Source of the DNA: Serripes groenlandicus
Taxonomy: Eukaryota; Mollusca; Bivalvia; Cardiida; Cardiidae
Length of the DNA stretch: 64,000 nucleotides
Assembly (NCBI GenBank): GCA_031761405.1
Contig: JASEVX010000001.1
Location: 203,659,675-203,723,674, forward strand
Reading direction: 5' to 3'
Numbering within the stretch: the stretch's first letter is position 1; every line of letters begins with the position of its first letter. The position numbers and the translations under genes were made by a program. The notes beneath the pieces are model-generated. The model searched no databases. It was not told the origin of the DNA and saw nothing but the letters and a program-made list of their open reading frames with translations. Positions 61,031 through 64,000 of the stretch are shown here, one piece after another.

Positions 61031-61823
61031 TTATTATATGACAACCAATGAATTTGCTGTTTATCAGAGTGAAATATAAAATCCTTATTCCACACTGTGG
61101 AATATGAATAAATGACGTCAAAGAGACTAACATTATGACGTCAAACCGCTGACGTGACGTCATTTTCCTAGTATTCGGTCATGTTATACTACACAAGTTA
61201 TATATATAGAGGATATTTGTTTGTTTTGAGTGGATATGGAATATATCTCATCGAGACGTGATACAATTGAATATTTTCACGAGCGCGTAGCGCGAGTGAA
61301 AATGTTTAAATTGTATCACTTCGAGTTGAAATATATTCCATATACACTCAAAACAAACAAATTTTCTTTTTATTTAATGACAAATTGATGAAAAACAAAT
61401 AATATACCCATTATGTATTTCTTTATATATAACTTGTGTAGTATAACATGACCGAATACTAGGAAAATGACGTCACGTCAGCGGTTTGACGTCATAATGT
61501 TAGTCTCTTTGACGTCATTTATTCATATTCCACAGTGTGGAATAAGGATTTTATATTTCACTCTGATAAACAGCAAATTCATTGGTGGTCATATAATAAA
61601 AAGAAATACATAATGGGTATATTATTTGTTTTTCATCAATTTGTCATTAAATAAAAAGAAAATTTGTTTGTTTTGAGTGTATATGGAATATATTTCAACT
61701 CGAAGTGATACAATTTAAACATTTTCACTCGCGCTACGCGCTCGTGAAAATATTCAATTGTATCACGTCTCGATGAGATATATTCCATATCCACTCAAAA
61801 CAAACAAATATCCTCTATATATA
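61031..61823. repeat. two interlocked inverted repeats with internal palindromes
   Basis: Arm C (about 61031-61209) is inverted at 61429-61609. Arm P plus D (61202-61428) is inverted at 61600-61823. The order is therefore C, P, D, C', D', P', and the two stem pairs interlock instead of nesting. P itself (about 61218-61362) is a palindrome centred on GCGCGTAGCGCG. TGACGTCA occurs six times in C and C' (61113, 61136, 61155, 61468, 61487, 61510). No coding capacity. Likely a MITE cluster or a foldback element with an insertion. Confidence 0.85.
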
Positions 61824-61846
61824 CAAAATTCGTCTGTTGTAGATTA

Positions 61847-62477
61847 TAGGGATAATACACATTTTCGAGGGCGTGAACATCTGCGGACGCCCGCAAACTG
61901 TGTTTATGCCCGAGTGCAAAGCACGAGGGCATAAACACATTTTAAGGGCGTCCGCAGATGTTCACGCCCGAGAAAATGTGTATTTTCGCTATTATTGCAT
62001 AAAATAAGAGCAAACATCCAACATTTAGTCCGCTGTAACGTTCAGTTGTACGATAACCGCCGATGAAAATGACGCGATAAGGATTGACACATGTGACGTC
62101 ATAAAGTAAACAAGTTATGTTTTATATATCCACGAACCGGTCCTACATCAAGGATGCCATCGCTGACTCGAATGGTTTTAGATTATGTTATGCTCTTTAA
62201 CTGTGAGTCTATTGCATGTTACCGATTATCGAGTTAAAGAAGCTGATGTTATTGTTAACCCAACAATTGCTCCTATTCTAGGGGAGATGGAGCGTCCATG
62301 TTTTGTTTACTAACGGTGCCCGGGTAATGCATATGTAAAACATCTAACCGGTCTGAAACGGCACGTACGCGCGAGAATCGCTTTGTTTATACACGTTTTC
62401 TCGCCGTTTACGCCCGGTTTTTGCAATGTTTCTGTATCCCTTAAGCGGGCGTAAAACATAGATTTTATGCAATAATA
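61847..62477 (+). repeat. 631-bp tandem repeat, copy 1
   Basis: Begins TAGGGATAATACACATTTT, contains a long hairpin (61854-61984), then TATTATTGCATAAAAT (from about 61990), whose inverse ATTTTATGCAATAATA closes the copy near 62462-62477. It has one TGACGTCA at 62094-62101. Together these suggest a non-autonomous element with short terminal inverted repeats next to a palindrome. Confidence 0.88.
61854..61984. repeat. 130-bp hairpin palindrome, loop GTGCAAAGCAC
   Basis: Arms TACACATTTTCGAGGGCGTG and CACGCCCGAGAAAATGTGTA pair, continuing through GCGGACGCCC and TGTTTATGCCC to a 3-nt loop. The stem tip reads GCCCGAGTGC-AAA-GCACGAGGGC. Confidence 0.93.
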
Positions 62478-63112
62478 TAGGGATAATACACATTTTTGAG
62501 GGCGTGAACATCTGCGGACGCCCGCAAAATGTGTTTATGCCCTCGTGCTTCGCACTCGGGCATAAACACATTTTAATGGCGTCCGCAGATGTTCACGCCC
62601 GAGAAACGGTGTATTTTCGCTATTATTGCATAAAATAAGAGCAAACATCCAACATATAGTCCGCTGTAACGTTCAGTTGTACGATACCGCCGATGAACAT
62701 GACCCGATAACGATTGACACATGTGACGTCATAAAGTAAACAAGTTATGTTTTACATATCCACGAACCGGTCCTACATCAAGGTTGCCATCGCTGACTCG
62801 ACACGGTCGAATTAAATAAACGGTTTTGGAGTATTTTATGCTCTTTAACTGTGAGTCTATTGCATGTTACCGATTTTATCGAGTTAAAGAAGCTGATGTT
62901 AACCCAACAATTGCTCCTATTCTAGGGGAGATGCAGCGACCATGTTTTGTTTACTGACGGTGCCCGGGTAATGCATATGTAAAACATCTAACCGGTCTGA
63001 AACGGCACGTACGCGCGAGAATCGCTTTGTTTATACACGTTTTCTCGCCATTTACGCCCGGTTTTTGCAATGTTTCTGTATCCCTTAAGCGGGCGTAAAA
63101 CATAGATTTTAT
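62478..63112 (+). repeat. 631-bp tandem repeat, copy 2
   Basis: Same order as copy 1 with scattered differences, including about 20 extra bp after GCTGACTCGA near 62800 and loss of TTATTG near 62900. The right end is cut at GATTTTAT by a MITE remnant. The 75-codon minus-strand ORF inside is incidental. Confidence 0.88.
62485..62615. repeat. 130-bp hairpin palindrome, loop inverted relative to copy 1
   Basis: Same arms as 61854-61984, but the tip reads GCCCTCGTGC-TTC-GCACTCGGGC, the reverse complement orientation of the copy 1 tip. Confidence 0.93.
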
Positions 63113-63171
63113 TTCCCACATACGACAAGTGTGCAGAGGCGTCAGAAAGCGTCTATATGAGGGAAAGGGGG
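63113..63171. mobile_element. remnant of the TTAA-MITE family
   Basis: TTCCCACATACGACAAGTG joins directly to GAGGCGTCAGAAAGCGTC and TATATGAGGGAAAGGG. Both termini are present but the middle is deleted, and the right TTAA is lost. Confidence 0.65.
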
Positions 63172-64000
63172 TAGTGTCTTACCTTTGGAATCAGATCGTT
63201 CTCGGCGCCAAAGACTGTGTGGTTAAAGTGATCACGATTGTATATTGATGACAAGAGAAATTTGATGCAACGCATCAATGTCGCCGGATATCCATAGTGC
63301 AGTTATGCATAACACTAACATTATAGTAGTTGAATAAACAGTTATCAACTGAGGGGCATATTGGAACATCAGGGGTGGGGGTCAAGTGAAAATGTATCAT
63401 ATTATTAAACTTGCATTGTTATGATAATTGAAGCCTTTCATTGTTCATGATCAATCTCCATTCCAAAGTAGGTTGATCATACACACAACCAACTAATCAT
63501 TGATCATAAACAGTAATAGAAATGAGTAATCTTGCCAATCATTAGTCTTAGTACAATGTATGTATACAGTGCTTTAATTAAGGAATAATTGTAAGATTTG
63601 TGAATTCCATATACACATTTCAAGATGTTTGTCAGAATATTTGAATTTTATTATTTTTCAATAAAACCACAAAACAGACAATTTAGGATTTGCATGCAAT
63701 AGCACGTCATTTTACCTTTCCTCTATTAAAGTCAACAGTGGACACCTTTGCAGCAAACTACTTTTAAAACAATGAGATAAGGGTTAAATCGCTGAAGACA
63801 TGAGTTTTCTCTTTTTCTCAAAATGATATTAGCTTGGCATCCTTATTATATCATACTTTAACAAATGTTGAAATGTAGTCCAATATTTATAAATTAGACC
63901 ACCTTCGAAATATAAAATCAACTAAACAGTTAAATCTCATTAAAATTGTTGTATAATTTAAACTTAATTTCGAACATAAACTGAGCCCTACAACATGTTA
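63172..64000. other. no gene seen
   Basis: AT-rich. A short piece near 63735-63800 (TTTGCAGCAAACTACTTTTA then GATAAGGGTTAAAT) weakly resembles a TTAA-MITE arm. Nothing else. Confidence 0.55.

Overview
The window is eukaryotic and almost certainly from a mollusc, probably a bivalve. It is AT-rich, has no dense ORFs, and is packed with repeats: tRNA-headed SINEs, palindromic MITEs, a Harbinger relic, a tyrosine-recombinase retrotransposon, microsatellites and long minisatellites. The species call is inference from repeat style. I found no complete protein-coding gene. The only candidate for a living host gene is one short signal-peptide exon with a consensus splice donor at 50839-50935.

Layout. 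1-33625 is a head-to-tail macrosatellite: nine full units of about 3.5 kb (3475-3514 bp) plus a truncated tenth, nearly identical apart from a few SNPs and indels. Each unit carries one plus-strand and two minus-strand tRNA-like box A/box B modules, a G-rich minisatellite and about 1 kb of degenerate CATACAGATAGA-type repeat. The array reaches the left edge and probably continues beyond it. 33626-36570 is its decayed flank, with GGAC/GACA microsatellites and an older partial unit. 36571-43590 is sparse sequence with a 30-base C tract, TTAA-flanked MITEs, a palindromic MITE and a frameshifted pseudogene of an unrecognised repetitive protein. 43590-44925 is a tandem repeat rich in TGACCT half-sites, split by a SINE with an 11-bp target duplication. 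45178-51425 holds more MITEs, a 1.8-kb Harbinger deletion derivative with TAA target duplication, a 9-bp minisatellite and the signal-peptide exon. 51600-53470 is a 41-bp minisatellite with two alternating monomer types.

53730-55545 is a 1.8-kb inverted-repeat element with CACTGTG tips and a 5-bp target duplication, the terminal format of the Transib/RAG group. Three bases further on, 55554-60239 is a nearly whole but mutated Ngaro/PAT-type retrotransposon with split direct repeats (A1, coding region, B1-A2-B2) and recognisable Gag zinc knuckle, reverse transcriptase, RNase H and tyrosine recombinase pieces. Several of its coding segments are duplicated or triplicated in place. 60570-63171 contains another MITE, two interlocked palindromes with repeated TGACGTCA, and two tandem 631-bp repeats whose hairpin tips are inverted relative to each other. 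63172-64000 is featureless.

The parts do not form a pathway. The window records tandem amplification and nested transposon insertion. Its most notable items are the tRNA-module macrosatellite, the CACTGTG/5-bp element, and the internally duplicated tyrosine-recombinase retrotransposon.
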